A DNA stretch of 64,000 nt from the NCBI GenBank assembly GCA_007922225.1, contig ML679946.1, positions 90,610,407 through 90,674,406 on the forward strand. The letters are read 5' to 3'. The stretch is from Emydura subglobosa (lineage: Eukaryota; Chordata; Testudines; Chelidae). Under the pieces are notes generated by a model. That model made no database searches. It had not been told where the DNA came from and saw only the letters and a program-made list of their open reading frames with translations. Numbering within the stretch: position 1 is the first letter of the stretch; every line of letters begins with the position of its first letter. Below, in pieces: positions 47,916 through 58,621 of this stretch. Position numbers and translations under genes: made by a program.

Positions 47916-50699
47916 CCTTTTCTGTACAGGAACAGCTATACAAATAAAATAGCATTCACATGAAGGTGTTGTACCGCTTTAAGTATGCTGGTAAGGTTAA
48001 AACAATATAGGTTTCTGCAGCAGACAAGCCAAAAGCAGAAGCAAAGTAGTTAGCTAGCTAACTTGCTTTAGGGGACCTGAGGCCAGATTTTCCAAACAGC
48101 TCTGTTCCCATTCAGATACCAAAATATAGCTGAGATTTTCATAAGTGCTCAACATGTTGGGTAGCAAGCTCTTTTGAAAATCTGGCCTCTTATTTAAGTA
48201 CCCTAAATGGAAGCAGAATTCTTCCATTCAGCAGTCTGAAAACCAGACTCCTACAGTGCACTTCCACAGCACTTTCTATGCAAGGAACTACAAGTGCTAA
48301 CAAACCCCTCAGAGGAGGGTATTATCCCCTATTATATCTGGGGAGCTGTGGCACACATTTTAAGGATCTAATCCAATACTTACTGGTGTCAACAGAAATA
48401 TTCCCACCGACTTCAGTGGGTTCTGAATCAGGACCTAAGTGTCTTGCACGAGATCACACAGCAGTCTGTGGCAGAGCCAGAAACAGAAACCAGATCTCCT
48501 ATCTCCTAGTCCAGTGCCTTAACCACATCATCTCATTTACTGTGAAATAAAACTAGGGTAAAAGGAGGCTTTCAATGGAGAAGGTGATGTGAATGGAAAG
48601 CAAGAGCAAAAGTCTCGTCAGCACATTCAATAGACTTTGTCTCTGTTTAATGAGGAGATAAACAGATAAAGCTTTCAACCTACCTATGGAGTATTTTTAT
48701 TTAAAAAGAAACTAACCAAGCAGATGGAACTCAATGGCAAGCAAAGGCTGAACAGAACACATTTTCTGACACAGAGCCTGCATGTTAAGTGAAAAATGTC
48801 ACAATTCTCATGCAACAGGAAGAGGAAATAGAGGGTTACCCCTATCATCTCTACCTGGCTGAATTTGTTTCCTCTAATTATCTACTCCCATTCAAACACC
48901 CGGCTGTGTCATAAAGTTAATATATTCAAAAGCAAAACAGTTACTTCTATGTAAAAAACCAATTTTACTGCAAAATTAAAGTTAAAATTCAGCGTGAAGA
49001 TCCTCAGAGCAAGTTTCTCTCTCTTCTCATTCACTTATGCTTTACAACCAACCCCTTTACTACTTGACTTAATATGTGGAAATATAAACATTCTTCTTGT
49101 AAAAATGCTAGCAAATAGAACATCAGGCTGTTCTTTTGCGTCATGTTTGCAAAAGAATGTGTGACAATGTCTACCTGTACAAGCTCATGTAACCCATATC
49201 CCTGCTGTAATGCAAAAAAAATTTGCATGCGTGTTTTCCTTTGTTTTTAAGAGAAAGTGTTTAGTGCAAATGAGTTTTTTAAAAATGAAGATCGAGAAAA
49301 TGGTGTCCCTTTCTTAGCATGATTTTGACAACAAAACCAACCTCTAAGCGGAACTTTTTTCCTCTGTTCGGGGTGGACCGAGGCCACAGAATTTGGATCC
49401 AGACTTCTAGAGTCTGAAGGTTCTTAGACAGGCTTTTGTTTGAGATCATTAGTACCCATGTTGCCCAGCCATCACTATTCTTACAAAGCTGCAGGCTATA
49501 CCACCACCACATACGCAACCATTTAACATGCAAAGGAGCTTTATCTCTATTAACATACAAACCATCTCATTACAGAGTTCAACTTATACACAGCTGTTAA
49601 ATTAGGTAAATAAAATAAAGGTCAAATTTTAAAAGCTGCCTTGTAAATATTAAAGCATGGAAGGATTTTCTTCATGCAGGATTAATTTCAAACATCTAAC
49701 TGGATTTTAATTTTCTTTCCTCATGTGCTAAGTGCTAGATTGACAGCTCTGGATAGGGAAGCCTTCTCTTCAAAGATGCATGCGTCTCTCCATCAGCATG
49801 CTTCAGCCATGACGTATAGGGTCCACCTCCAAGAAAAGATGTTAATTTGGATTCCACAGACCACTACGTCTTTGGCCTTTCTGCCGAGACTGCCATTTCA
49901 GGTGGGGATTTTCGATATACTAACTTCTGTGCACTAGGAACTGGACTGAGATCAAACACATACTCACATAGCCCAAAGAGCCACCAGATAAGTAACTTTC
50001 TGTCTCTACTGACCAGGGAGAGATTAAGGAGCCGGCAGAGATTAAGAACTAGCAGCCTCCAATGAAAGACCTTATATCCTCTGCTATCCAGCCCTCCTGG
50101 ATTTCTTTTTTTAAAATCTTTAAAAAACCCACACTTTTAGGACAAGACCAAGCATTAAAAACTTCAAAGACGATTTTTGGAGAATTTTCGAAGTACTTAA
50201 AAATCAGGGTTTAGCTGGAAGTACCATCTAAACCTTAAATAAACAGCATTGTTACCACAATACCGTAAGAGGCCGGTGACTTAACTATGCAAGTCCCAGA
50301 CATGTTGATTTACATGCATGTGAAATACAAGTGCAATTTTAACAATTTTAGAAGAACTTTACAAATATGGTTATCTTCTTATTGAAATGGAAATACTGAA
50401 TAACAGCTGTTATGTTTAAAAAAAGATGTAGTGCCAGCCCCAGCAAGAACTCTATGGAAAAGAAATGCCCTCGTTTTTTGTTTCTAGAAAGGCTGCATCA
50501 CAGCTTCAGTTCTTGTAACATGTGTCAGAGATTGCATTTCAATCAAAAACATTTATCCTAAAGGGCTCATCACGGAAAACTACAATGCAAGAATTTCTAT
50601 ATTTGAATATGTAGTTTCGGAAAAAACTGGCAGGAAAACAATGGAAACTTATAAACACTTACCACTGTTCTGCACAGTGCCAAGAGCTATTTTTAAGAT
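47916..50699. other. Intron, mostly unrecognised
   Basis: Apart from a MIR at about 48255-48535, nothing is recognised. Confidence 0.5.
48255..48535 (-). repeat. MIR-type SINE (diverged)
   Basis: GTCTTGCACGAGATCACACA, GTGGCAGAGCCAGAAACAG and CCTAGTCCAGTGCCTTAACC are reverse-complement MIR core blocks. The central 48330-48430 is less similar and may be a second inserted fragment. Confidence 0.65.
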
Positions 50700-51095
50700 G
50701 CAACTGTGACATTCCCCAGGGGGGCAATCTGAACTGCTGTGTCCCCTTAGCTCTATAGCCTGGGATGCTTTTTACATTGCGATGCAGCAGCCCCTCCAGG
50801 CTCTGCTCACGCCCAGCCACCAGCATGCAATGTCACTCCCAGCTGCAAACACAACTGCTATGCCCAGATGCCATGAATTACATACAGGGTGACACCTGTA
50901 TATTCCTCAGTCCCAGCTTTGCTCCCCAAAATGTCTGACTTGTATTGCTGAGTAGCCCACTGGACAGTACAAACTTACGGATAATTCATCATTTCAACAA
51001 TGGGTAATGATTATGCACCAGACTTGTTGACCAAAGTAAAGATACACAAGCATGTCAACCAAAACACACTGGTTTAGATAAAACAATAAAACAAG

Positions 51096-51101
51096 TTTAT
51101 T
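51096..51101 (-). terminator. Polyadenylation signal in the solo LTR
   Basis: AATAAA on the minus strand, about 300 bp downstream of the TATAAAA. It could prematurely polyadenylate the MTSS1 pre-mRNA because the orientation is shared. There is no evidence of use. Confidence 0.5.
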
Positions 51102-51396
51102 GACTAGAGAAAGATAGATTTTAAGTGATTACAAATATAGATGCATATAAGTCAGGATTGGTTCCAAAAGAAATAAAAAGGATAAATACACAAGCTAATT
51201 CCTAAACTTTACCAAGGCTAATAGGCTTAAAAGCAAAAGGTTAGTCTCATCATGAGATGCAATACATTTCACAGGCTGTGTCCCTTTACAGCCTGGGACA
51301 ACTCCCCTCCTTTGTTCAGTTCTTTGAGAGTTGTCATCGTTATGAGCAGAGAAATGGAAGGAAGAGAGAGGTGAGGTGAAAGTCACGGTCTCTTAC

Positions 51397-51403
51397 TTTT
51401 ATA
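51397..51403 (-). promoter_or_regulatory. TATA box in the solo LTR
   Basis: TATAAAA within GAGGTATAAAAGTAAGAG on the minus strand. It is positioned inside the LTR upstream of its AATAAA. Activity is unknown. Confidence 0.6.
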
Positions 51404-51817
51404 CCTCCCTCCTCTCTTTGAGGATTACCCCCCGCCATGGTGTAGTCAAACAGCTCACATTCCTGTAATGCAACATACATTTCTTGTTTATACCCCTCCC
51501 CCCACTGGTGAATAGCCGATTAAGTAAGTAATGGCCCTTTAGCACTTTGCTGGGGTGCCACTGTCTTTGCCTCTGATAAATTAGTTTGTGGGCGTTACCC
51601 AGAACAACATATTTCAGTAACAATCATACAGTAAAATCTCATAGCTTTACACACAGTGTTGTTATACACATCTTATCAGGACAATGATGTTCAACAAATT
51701 ATGAGTTTTCAAATGATATCTTATAAGGCATACTTTGGACAAAATATATCATAACCTTATAAAGGTGGTGAACTTGGGGTACAGGGTGTCACATGGGGTA
51801 CAAGATGTCACAGTAAC

Positions 51818-53194
51818 TACGTCATTCGGAAAGCAGCATATTGATGGAATGCATTACCCAGGTTGCATCCAGTGTACAACTCAAAACATGTAGGTTTTTA
51901 TTTCAGTGGAAGTAGCATAACAACACTACAAATTGTTTTCCCTATTTGGTTCTAATGCAAAACAAGTAGAACTTAATTGCTGCATATTGCAGCTACAATC
52001 AACTTGAAAATAAAACTTAAGCTCTTTATGGGTAACAGCCAGCTCAAAATACAAGAGGGTATCAGAGATTTAGAAAAATCTCTCATCTCATCAAGGTTTA
52101 TTCTATTGTTAGCAATTCTTTTTTGTCAGACTAGCTTCCTAATACATATTACTACTTCAAAGATTTTATATTTTTCTACCTCTACTATACAGAAAAAAGT
52201 TGGGTAAGATTACCAAGAAACAGTTTGCTAAGGGAAGTGGTAAATTTATCATCACACAAAGTCTTTCTAAAAGATCTGCTCTAGTTTAACCAGTTATCTA
52301 GTTGTTGGGCCAAATGGTGTTCATTTACAGACTATGGAAAAGTAATTCCCTCTATGGAATTATAAGGTGAAGTTCTGGGTTCGTGTTATGCAGAAGATCA
52401 GACTACATCACAGTAATTCTTTATGGCCTTTAAAAAAAAAAAAAAAAAAAAATCTATGAAACTGAGGTCTCTGTCAGTCCATCAGCCAAACTGACGCAAG
52501 AGTCTATTGCAACTGGGTGCTTAATTTATATTGTTGATCATTACTGAGTTCATAGCATAATCCTAGTTAAAGAGAAATTTACTAGTGTAATTCCCGGAAT
52601 ATGATGAAATCTCAGCAAACACCAGGAAGTAGAGATAAAGAGTAGACCTACCATTTCCAAAGATCAGATACTATGGCTCAATCATTTTAATCATTTAATC
52701 AAGCCTCATCAGGCTAGGGTCCTAGTTGTAAATTCCATTTATGGTTGAGCAACAAGGTAAGTGCTTTATGATAAGCAAACCATTTTCAAATAACTAATAA
52801 AATACCAAGTTTCTTTTTAAAAAGTAATCTCAACTTTGTAAGTTACACATGTGAACAGCAGCTTCAGATACATTCATTTAGTTCACATTTTTGGGAGCTT
52901 CCTCTATGTTATTGTTTCAATAATCATAGAAATTGAGAAAGGCAGACAGACTAGTAAGCATTCCGTGTTGATCAGGAATGGACAGCCATTCCCTACAGTG
53001 TATTCAAATATTCTGTCCAGAGTAGTCATGAAAGTTTTCTACCATTTCCTTTGATAAACTATTACATCAAAGAGAGATGTAAAGAAATTCCCCTAAAATC
53101 CACTTAGCTCTATTTCATGCAATTCCTCTCTTTCTCTCTTTTTATAGGTTAACATCTCAATTTACCAAAACTGTTGACTGATCAAACTCTTATC
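51818..53194. other. Intron, unrecognised
   Basis: AT-rich with one A run (52431-52451). No exon or known repeat seen. Confidence 0.5.
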
Positions 53195-53329
53195 TAGAGC
53201 TTGTCTACCTGATGGACTAATGAGTTCTACAGGGGGTGATTTCTGGTGTGCACTAAAGGTTCCCTAGTGTGCTTTAGAAATCACACCCCCATAGTGTGCA
53301 TTTATCCTACTGTGTAGACAAGCCCTTAC
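53195..53329. mobile_element. Compact palindromic MITE, about 135 bp
   Basis: The left end AGAGCTTGTCTAC and the right end reverse-complemented AGGGCTTGTCTACACAG are terminal inverted repeats. Inside, GGGGGTGATTTCTGGTGTG pairs with AGAAATCACACCCCC. This is the clearest example of the GTCTAC-ended family here. Confidence 0.75.
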
Positions 53330-53664
53330 CCTACTTGTTTTTCTTGTTAATTTTTTTTTAAAAGAGAAATTAAACAATTTAACTATTTTAGAATCATTTT
53401 CATCTTCTTAACAGGTTATTTCCTGTAGTTCATAATATTCACTCTACACTACACCCAATAAAGAAATGTGTGAATATTCTTTGCTTCAGTCCCACATTTT
53501 TAGAAGATTCCATGACATATATCCTACAATGCAAAATATCTACTCTGATGGTGAATTGCCAGCATTTGCTTCCAAGCAGCTCATCATGAAAACAAAAAAA
53601 ACACAAAATATATAAGCCAAAGTCATAAAAAAAAAAGAAAGACAGAAATAATGCCCTCTTCCCG

Positions 53665-54925
53665 GCCAATGTTCAGAACCAGTACTCCATCCTTAGCCTC
53701 CTTGGCCTGTCAGCTGGCTTTGACAGTGTCAATCATGCTTCTTTTTGATATCTTACCTTCCCTTTTCTTCTGTGACTTGGTCCTTTTCTGGGACTCCTCT
53801 TGCTCCTCATCTCACCCCCCAACTTTCTGTGGGATTTCATAGGGTTTCAGAGGATTCCAGTCTCATTCCATTCGCTTCTCTTTATTTATTCTGTCTCTAG
53901 GTAATCTTTTCTTCAGCACAAGTTAAATCATCTCTATGCTGACATCTCACAGATCTACTTCTCTACTCCAGACCCATCTGTCGAAACTAAAATCTCAGCC
54001 TGACATCTGTTCATGGATGTCCAGGCGTCAGGTTAAGCTCAACATGCCAGAACAGAACTGCTAATCTTTCCCTCTCAAACCCCACTCCACACCCACTCTC
54101 TTGATTACTATGGCCATCATCACCAGCCTCCCTGTCACTGGTGCCCGTAACTTGGGCATCCTCTTCAGCTAGGCCTTCTCACTAGACCGCCACCACATTC
54201 AGACAGTGCTTAAATCTTACTGATTCTTTCTGCATAACATCTCTGAGATACAGCCTCTCTTACCAGTGCACACACCTAAAGCTTTCATGATCCAGGTTCT
54301 CATCTCGATTATTGCAACCTCCCCTTCTCTGACCATGACAAATGCAGTCTTGCCCCACTCATATCCATTCATCATGTTGCTGCAAAGCTCATTTTCCTAG
54401 CCCATTGCTTTGGCCACATCACCCCTCTCTTTTCATCCCTCCACCGATTCTCCCTTTTCTATCACATCAAATATAAATGACCAGTCTTCACTTTCAAGGC
54501 CCTTCACTGCCCAGTCCATGCTACTTATCATCTCATACACTATAGAGATGTCGACTCCCGACTTTTATTGGCCCATGATGCCAACCTCCATCACCCACTT
54601 ATTAAACTCTCAAAAACAAGCGCCTTTGTGCTTTCTCCCATGCTGCCCTTGGCCTCATTACCCTCCTTCAAACTCTTTGCTATGATGCCTACAAGAAACT
54701 TAACAGTTAGGCAGCTGGTTGACAGACTACTATCCATCAGGATGACCAACATTGTCTATCATTTCCTTGTGCTTCCCTGTTTGTCTCCATCGGTTGATTT
54801 TTGTCTTAGCTCTTTGGGATGGGAACAGTATTTTTGTTCTGTGCTTGTACAGCACCTAGCACAATGAAGTCCTGCTCCATAATCAGGGTTCCCAGATGCT
54901 ATCACAATACCAATAATAAATAAAA
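53665..54925 (+). mobile_element. L2-like LINE remnant
   Basis: The plus strand encodes, with many stops, LSLLGLSAGFDSVNHA (RT motif equivalent to DLSAAFDTVDH), then HLYADISQIYFSTPDPS (equivalent to the YADD catalytic block). Further downstream are LISIHHVAAKLIFLA and a tail reading GTACAGCACCTAGCACAATG at 54847 onward. The order and spacing fit the 3' half of an L2-type ORF2. It is antisense to MTSS1 and inactive. Confidence 0.8.
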
Positions 54926-55099
54926 TTAGAGTAAACTCACGTTTCTTTAAATACAAGTCACCAAGTAGCTCAAAAATATTCCTAAAAATTACACTAAAAA
55001 AGCATTCAAAGCCATCTTACTGTCCTGAAACTCCAATTTCTGTATTTTAAAAAAAATTAATGTGTCCTACTGATAGCAAACTTCTCCTACGGTACTTAC

Positions 55100-55300
55100 C
55101 TGGTCCTCATCACCCTAGTATCTGAGCACTGCACAGTCTTTAGTGTATCCATCCTCACAACATCCCTGCAAGGTAGAGTACTGCCATTACTCACAATGAA
55201 CAGGCGGGGAACCGAGGCACAGAGATGGAACTGAACAGAACTGAACTGAGTCCAAGTCTCCCAAGTTCTACGCTTGCGCCTTAACCACGGACGGAAGCTC
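55100..55300 (-). repeat. MIR-type SINE (diverged)
   Basis: TCCATCCTCACAACATCCCT, then GGGGAACCGAGGCACAGAGA, then AAGTCTCCCAAGTTCTACGC and CCTTAACCACGG are reverse-complement MIR blocks. Confidence 0.7.
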
Positions 55301-58300
55301 TCTTGATCAAAACTATACCAGCAGGCTGGACTGCAATATTTTAAAACGGCAAACAAGTTTAAATAAGCAAACAACTTCAGAATGAAGGATTTAGAGAAAT
55401 GGTCTTCCCACATGTCAGCACCGCCACTGGATACAAAATACAAAAGAATGAAGCCAACAACATTATACGAGACAAAACAAACCTAGGCAAGATCACCATT
55501 GTTTCTGTTTGGCATAACTGGTAACACCCTTGCCTTGCGGACACTAAGCAGTGATTTCATCTCTGAAATTAGGATTCATTCACTGAATATCCTTCAGTAT
55601 CAGATTGGGAGAGTGAAGCACCTTTACATGAACGTAAAGGAATTTTATTCTCCGTCTATTGACTCTCCAGTTAGAAACTAACTGTTGCTTTCCACGGCAC
55701 TGTTTGAAACAACTAACGTCTTGATTTTTCCCCCTACAATTTCCTATGGTAGCCCCTCATACAAATATGACAGACTAAATTACAGATTCTATCTCTACAA
55801 CTCCTCAAGGGAAAAAAAAATACAATGCGCAACTTCAGTGATATGGACTGGTTTTGACATGACCTACAGGATTATCTATAATCCTGGTGTGACTAAATGT
55901 GGCATTCCCAATGTTTACTGTCTGTGAAGGAGACTTTAATGACAACCTCCACTTTACACATTCCCTTGGGGGAGGGGAGAAGACTGGGGAAGGGATGGTG
56001 TGCAAATATATTAAGTAGCAATGAGCTGGTTACATGTTTTCCTAGTCTACTGCAAAGGTGGCAAAAAATGTTTTCATTAATAAGAAACGAAGAGGAGGAT
56101 AATCCAGGTATCCCTGCCAACGTTTCCCCCACCTCGCACTCGAACTCACACTCGAACTCTTAACTTCATACAGTACTGAAGTATCTCAAGTTAAAATGGT
56201 GCCACATCAAATCAAAATTATGTTCTAAAATTGCCACAAAAATTTAACAACCCAGACAAAAATCTATTCGTTTGTCCTATACCAGTAATGAAAAAAATCT
56301 AACTATATTCGACATGCTAAAAAAATTACACATCCTGGGCAAGCTGCATTTTGCAAGACTGCTCTACTGTTACACAGGGCTGAAAGTCAAACATTAAACT
56401 CAGCCACTACAAAAGAAAAGGGGGGAAAAAAGTAATAAATCAGGTTGTGAAAAGCCAAATCTTACAATGCCAAATGAGAGTTTCCTCTTTCAATGGTGGC
56501 TCCTCAGTGTAATCAAGATTGCTCTACATGATGGATCACATCCTTCCTACACAGTCAAGTCTAATAATACATCAGCAAGTCAAATGAGGATACAGCCATG
56601 TAATTTTTTCTAAAAATACCATCTCTTTAGGACTGCCTCAGGGAATAGATAGGGGTAGAACAGTTTCCTAGGACTCAATACACTAACTTTTCTGGCTCAA
56701 AGGGGCAGTCACATTCCAATTTAAATACCTGTAGTCTCTATCAAGCATAAAGTGGCTTGGAACCAACTTATCTCAAAGACACGCACTTGTTTCCTTAGCA
56801 TTTTCCTAAGCTGCCATCTGAGCTCAAGGACTAGAGGTTCAGTGCTGAGTTTATGGGGACTCAAGCTTGCTGCGTCGCTGGGCACTTTCTAATGTTTCCA
56901 GCAGACTGAATAAAATTATAGACTACAGCTGCTACCTATTTCATCCCATAAAATACTCAAGGTACTAGAAAATCCCAGCATTCAGATTGCACTTCCACTG
57001 CAAGACTTGAGGTAGCATGCATACACATATCTGAGATGTGCACAGACAATTACAGGCAATGTAAACAGAAACAATATTGAAGTTGCCCCATATTGGCATT
57101 TCCTCCAACAAATTCCTGAATATTTTAAAACCCAAGTGGAATGGAGCCACGTTTCAGTTTCCAAATGACAAGTCTCGTCCCAGACCACTTACAGAAGCTA
57201 TACTGCCTGTAACCAACGCCTTGCACTTTCATTCCATTTCAGAAGTACTCCATTGGCAAGATAAGCTACACAAGGAGTGCTAAAGTGTGAAGGACAGAAA
57301 ATTAGGTATCTGTCACAAACCTTTGCATCAGCCATCTTCTCAGGACTGGGTTTCTCAGTAGCATTTGGGATTTAAAATCCTGTCCGTACTGATCATGACC
57401 CATGTTTTAATCCATTGCAGCCTATTATTCATTCTGTCTTTCTTTATCTTGGGTTATGCAGAGTTTTGCATCAAAACTTCCTAATGGGAAGTCTCAGTTT
57501 CTGATAATCTGAGGAAACTTTTCTCCTTGTGCGTCTCCCTATTTTGGACACTGGAAGAGAAACTCTTTTTCCTTTGTCATACTGATTGCACAGTTGTTTC
57601 TTTGGATTTGTGCTTTGCATTGTTCCCCATTTCCACCTCTATTTCTAGTCACCACTTCTGTTTTTTCCCCCCATCGTCTTTTGCGGACTGAATGTTTAAA
57701 CCAATCCAGTTAAAGTATCAGCAAAATAGGATTTTTTTCCCCAGGAGATAGCACCCTACTTGCTCCTGCAAACAACTGTCACACCAGCTACCTAGCCCAG
57801 TAACACTAGCTAAACAAGGAGATCAATTCCCATAAATTAAGACTTACGGGGGTTTCAATACCTAGTGGTAATTTTATTGCCCCAGTTTACAGTCTTTTGA
57901 CCACCAAAGTTTGCAGCAGATTGTTAATTGCACTTTTTCTGAAGACCTGAAGTTCCTGTGGTTTAGCATCTGTCTTCTCTCTGCATATAAATGTTGCCCT
58001 TTACTGATCTTCCCACAGAAGGCAACTAAAGAATTTTATGATGTCAGGAAACAAGCTGCCCTAAACCCACAGGTCCCATTTCAAATTAAAAGGCAGGTAG
58101 TAGGGTAGCACTAAGCGAACATACAAACACACAGTATCTATTCATGATTGTAACAAATTTCATCTTTTTCAAAGTACAGATAAGTGCATTAGGAAGATCC
58201 ATTTATTACTTGTATTTAACGCAACAAATGATAATCCAAACAATAATTATATCACAGATTTGATTTATTTAAAAAGGGACACAACGTAACTTTAATAGTA

Positions 58301-58621
58301 ATAGTAAAAGTTACTAATAACTTAGATGACCACAACTGAAAATTTTAAAGCCCTAACTGAACTTTGTTTTGCATTATTCTCAGCTTGTACAATGAAGGCA
58401 TAAAATGATTTTTATGAAAACGGACTATAATTTCATTTTATGGTTCAAACGCACTATAACCTTTGGTTCAAAACTTGTAGAGGAATGTTTAGATTAAAAA
58501 CCCTTAAAAAAATTAAGAAGCATTAGAAAATATTTGCATTAGTATCAGATTTTGAAAAATAAACACTTTAAAAATACAATCCAAATTTTGTGCTTAAAAG
58601 TTGTGTACAATATACCTTAGC
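55301..58621. other. Intron, unrecognised
   Basis: No known repeat recognised. A small direct duplication of CTCGAACTCACA type lies near 56133-56160. Reading frames here are short and lack domains. Confidence 0.5.

Larger units (their letters stand above)
50705..51812 (-). mobile_element. Solo LTR of an endogenous retrovirus-like element
   Basis: On the minus strand the unit begins TGTGACATCTTG and ends GAATGTCACA, the TG...CA form with short inverted ends expected of an LTR. The flanks GCAAC (50700-50704) and GTAAC (51813-51817) match at 4 of 5 bases, a likely 5-bp target duplication. A TATAAAA box lies at 51397-51403 (minus) and an AATAAA signal follows it at 51096-51101, giving U3-R-U5 order. 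No gag, pol or env sequence adjoins, so internal recombination left a single LTR. Its transcription direction is the same as MTSS1. Confidence 0.85.

Noticed and set aside
50705..51812. Complete endogenous retrovirus
   Set aside because: Only one LTR is seen, and no gag, pol or env-like sequence lies on either side.
55380..55440. MWEDHF motif resembling the WEDF of an early MTSS1 exon
   Set aside because: Residues on both sides do not fit the IMD, and no splice sites are in place.
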